The notes under the pieces: model-generated | Databases searched by the model: none | What the model was told of the DNA's origin: nothing | The model's input: only the letters and a program-made list of their open reading frames with translations | Position numbers and translations under genes: made by a program | DNA from: Longimicrobium sp. | GTDB taxonomy: Bacteria > Gemmatimonadota > Gemmatimonadetes > Longimicrobiales > Longimicrobiaceae | Direction: 5' to 3' | Assembly (NCBI GenBank): GCA_030446945.1 | Contig: JAUJMI010000047.1 | Location: 1-13,609 of the forward strand | Length of the DNA stretch: 13,609 bases | In this document: positions 13,271 to 13,609 of the stretch, piece after piece | How positions within the stretch are numbered: the first letter of the stretch is position 1 | Layout of the letters: each line of letters opens with the position of its first letter

Positions 13271-13609
13271 ATGGACGTACTCTCGCGCAACAACGTCACG
13301 GTATCCGGGCGCGGCACGCAGCCGATGGTGTTCGCGCACGGCTTCGGGTGCGACCAGAACATGTGGCGCTACGTGACGCCCGCCTTCGAGGACGACTATC
13401 GCATCGTCCTCTTCGACTACGTGGGCTCGGGCAAGAGCGACCTGGCTTCCTACGACGCGGAGCGCTACTCCACGCTCGACGGCTACGCGCAGGACGTGCT
13501 CGACGTCTGCCGGGCGCTCGACCTGCGCGATGTGGTGCTGGTGGGGCACTCGGTGAGCAGCATGGTGGGGGTGCTGGCGGCCAACCGTGAGCCGGAGCGC
13601 TTCAGCCGG
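13271..13609 (+). CDS. RsbQ-like alpha/beta hydrolase (partial, cut by the right edge)
   Basis: The first 113 residues of an alpha/beta hydrolase start at ATG 13271 ([15 protein letters not shown]); the ribosome binding site is weak. Visible are the oxyanion-hole strand [14 protein letters not shown] (about 19-32), the strand [15 protein letters not shown], the RsbQ-like stretch [15 protein letters not shown] and the nucleophile elbow GHSVSS with the catalytic Ser at residue 94. The Asp and His of the triad lie beyond the window. Sequence character matches the RsbQ/KAI2/D14 group, in which RsbQ of Bacillus subtilis works with a PAS-domain phosphatase to relay energy stress to sigma-B. Whether a PAS, phosphatase or GGDEF partner follows cannot be seen. 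It probably has its own promoter in the AT-rich island upstream. Confidence 0.9.
   Translation, partial: MDVLSRNNVTVSGRGTQPMVFAHGFGCDQNMWRYVTPAFEDDYRIVLFDYVGSGKSDLASYDAERYSTLDGYAQDVLDVCRALDLRDVVLVGHSVSSMVGVLAANREPERFSR

Noticed and set aside
1..13609. tRNA genes, rRNA genes and CRISPR arrays
   Set aside because: I found no TTCRANYC-type arm in a cloverleaf context and no regularly spaced direct repeats.

Overview
The window is very GC-rich (about 70% by eye), densely coding, and has no rRNA, tRNA or CRISPR array that I can see. Gene content (KaiC-like ATPase with histidine kinases, CPA2 antiporter with universal-stress domains, RsbQ-type hydrolase, IS110 element, dispersed GC-rich palindromes) and the feel of the proteins suggest a free-living soil or freshwater bacterium of the Gemmatimonadota (Longimicrobium-like). 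That placement is inference from pattern memory, not a search.

Layout. (1) Positions 1-5675, minus strand: a signalling cluster read right to left. An intact GAF/HisKA/HATPase histidine kinase (5675-4221) is followed closely by a two-domain KaiC-like ATPase (4183-2711), then a single-domain response regulator overlapping it by ATGA, then a small coiled-coil protein, a small hypothetical protein, another small charged protein, and a second GAF-type histidine kinase, paralogous to the first, that runs off the left edge. (2) Positions 5676-5995: a divergent intergenic region with a long imperfect inverted repeat. (3) Positions 5996-8864, plus strand: an unusual translationally coupled pair, an ATP-grasp domain fused to a fold-III PLP decarboxylase, followed by a small protein with a transglutaminase-like Cys-His-Asp pattern. 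(4) Positions 8865-9509: non-coding DNA packed with GC-rich hairpins. (5) Positions 9510-10961: an IS110-family transposase on the minus strand and its upstream non-coding DNA. (6) Positions 10962-13609, plus strand: a CPA2 cation/proton antiporter with two C-terminal Usp domains, then the start of an RsbQ-like alpha/beta hydrolase cut by the right edge.

The striking quality feature is that about seven reading-frame breaks fall in positions 480-3970 (left kinase, small hypothetical, response regulator, KaiC), while the remaining 9.5 kb is intact. This is either local decay of the signalling cluster or local sequence error; the window alone cannot decide.

The best candidate for an undescribed system is the ATP-grasp/PLP-decarboxylase fusion with its overlapping Cys-enzyme partner. 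It resembles, in enzyme logic only, the butirosin side-chain pathway, in which an ATP-grasp ligase and a PLP decarboxylase act on a carrier-bound amino acid. No carrier protein is visible here, so the substrate is unknown.
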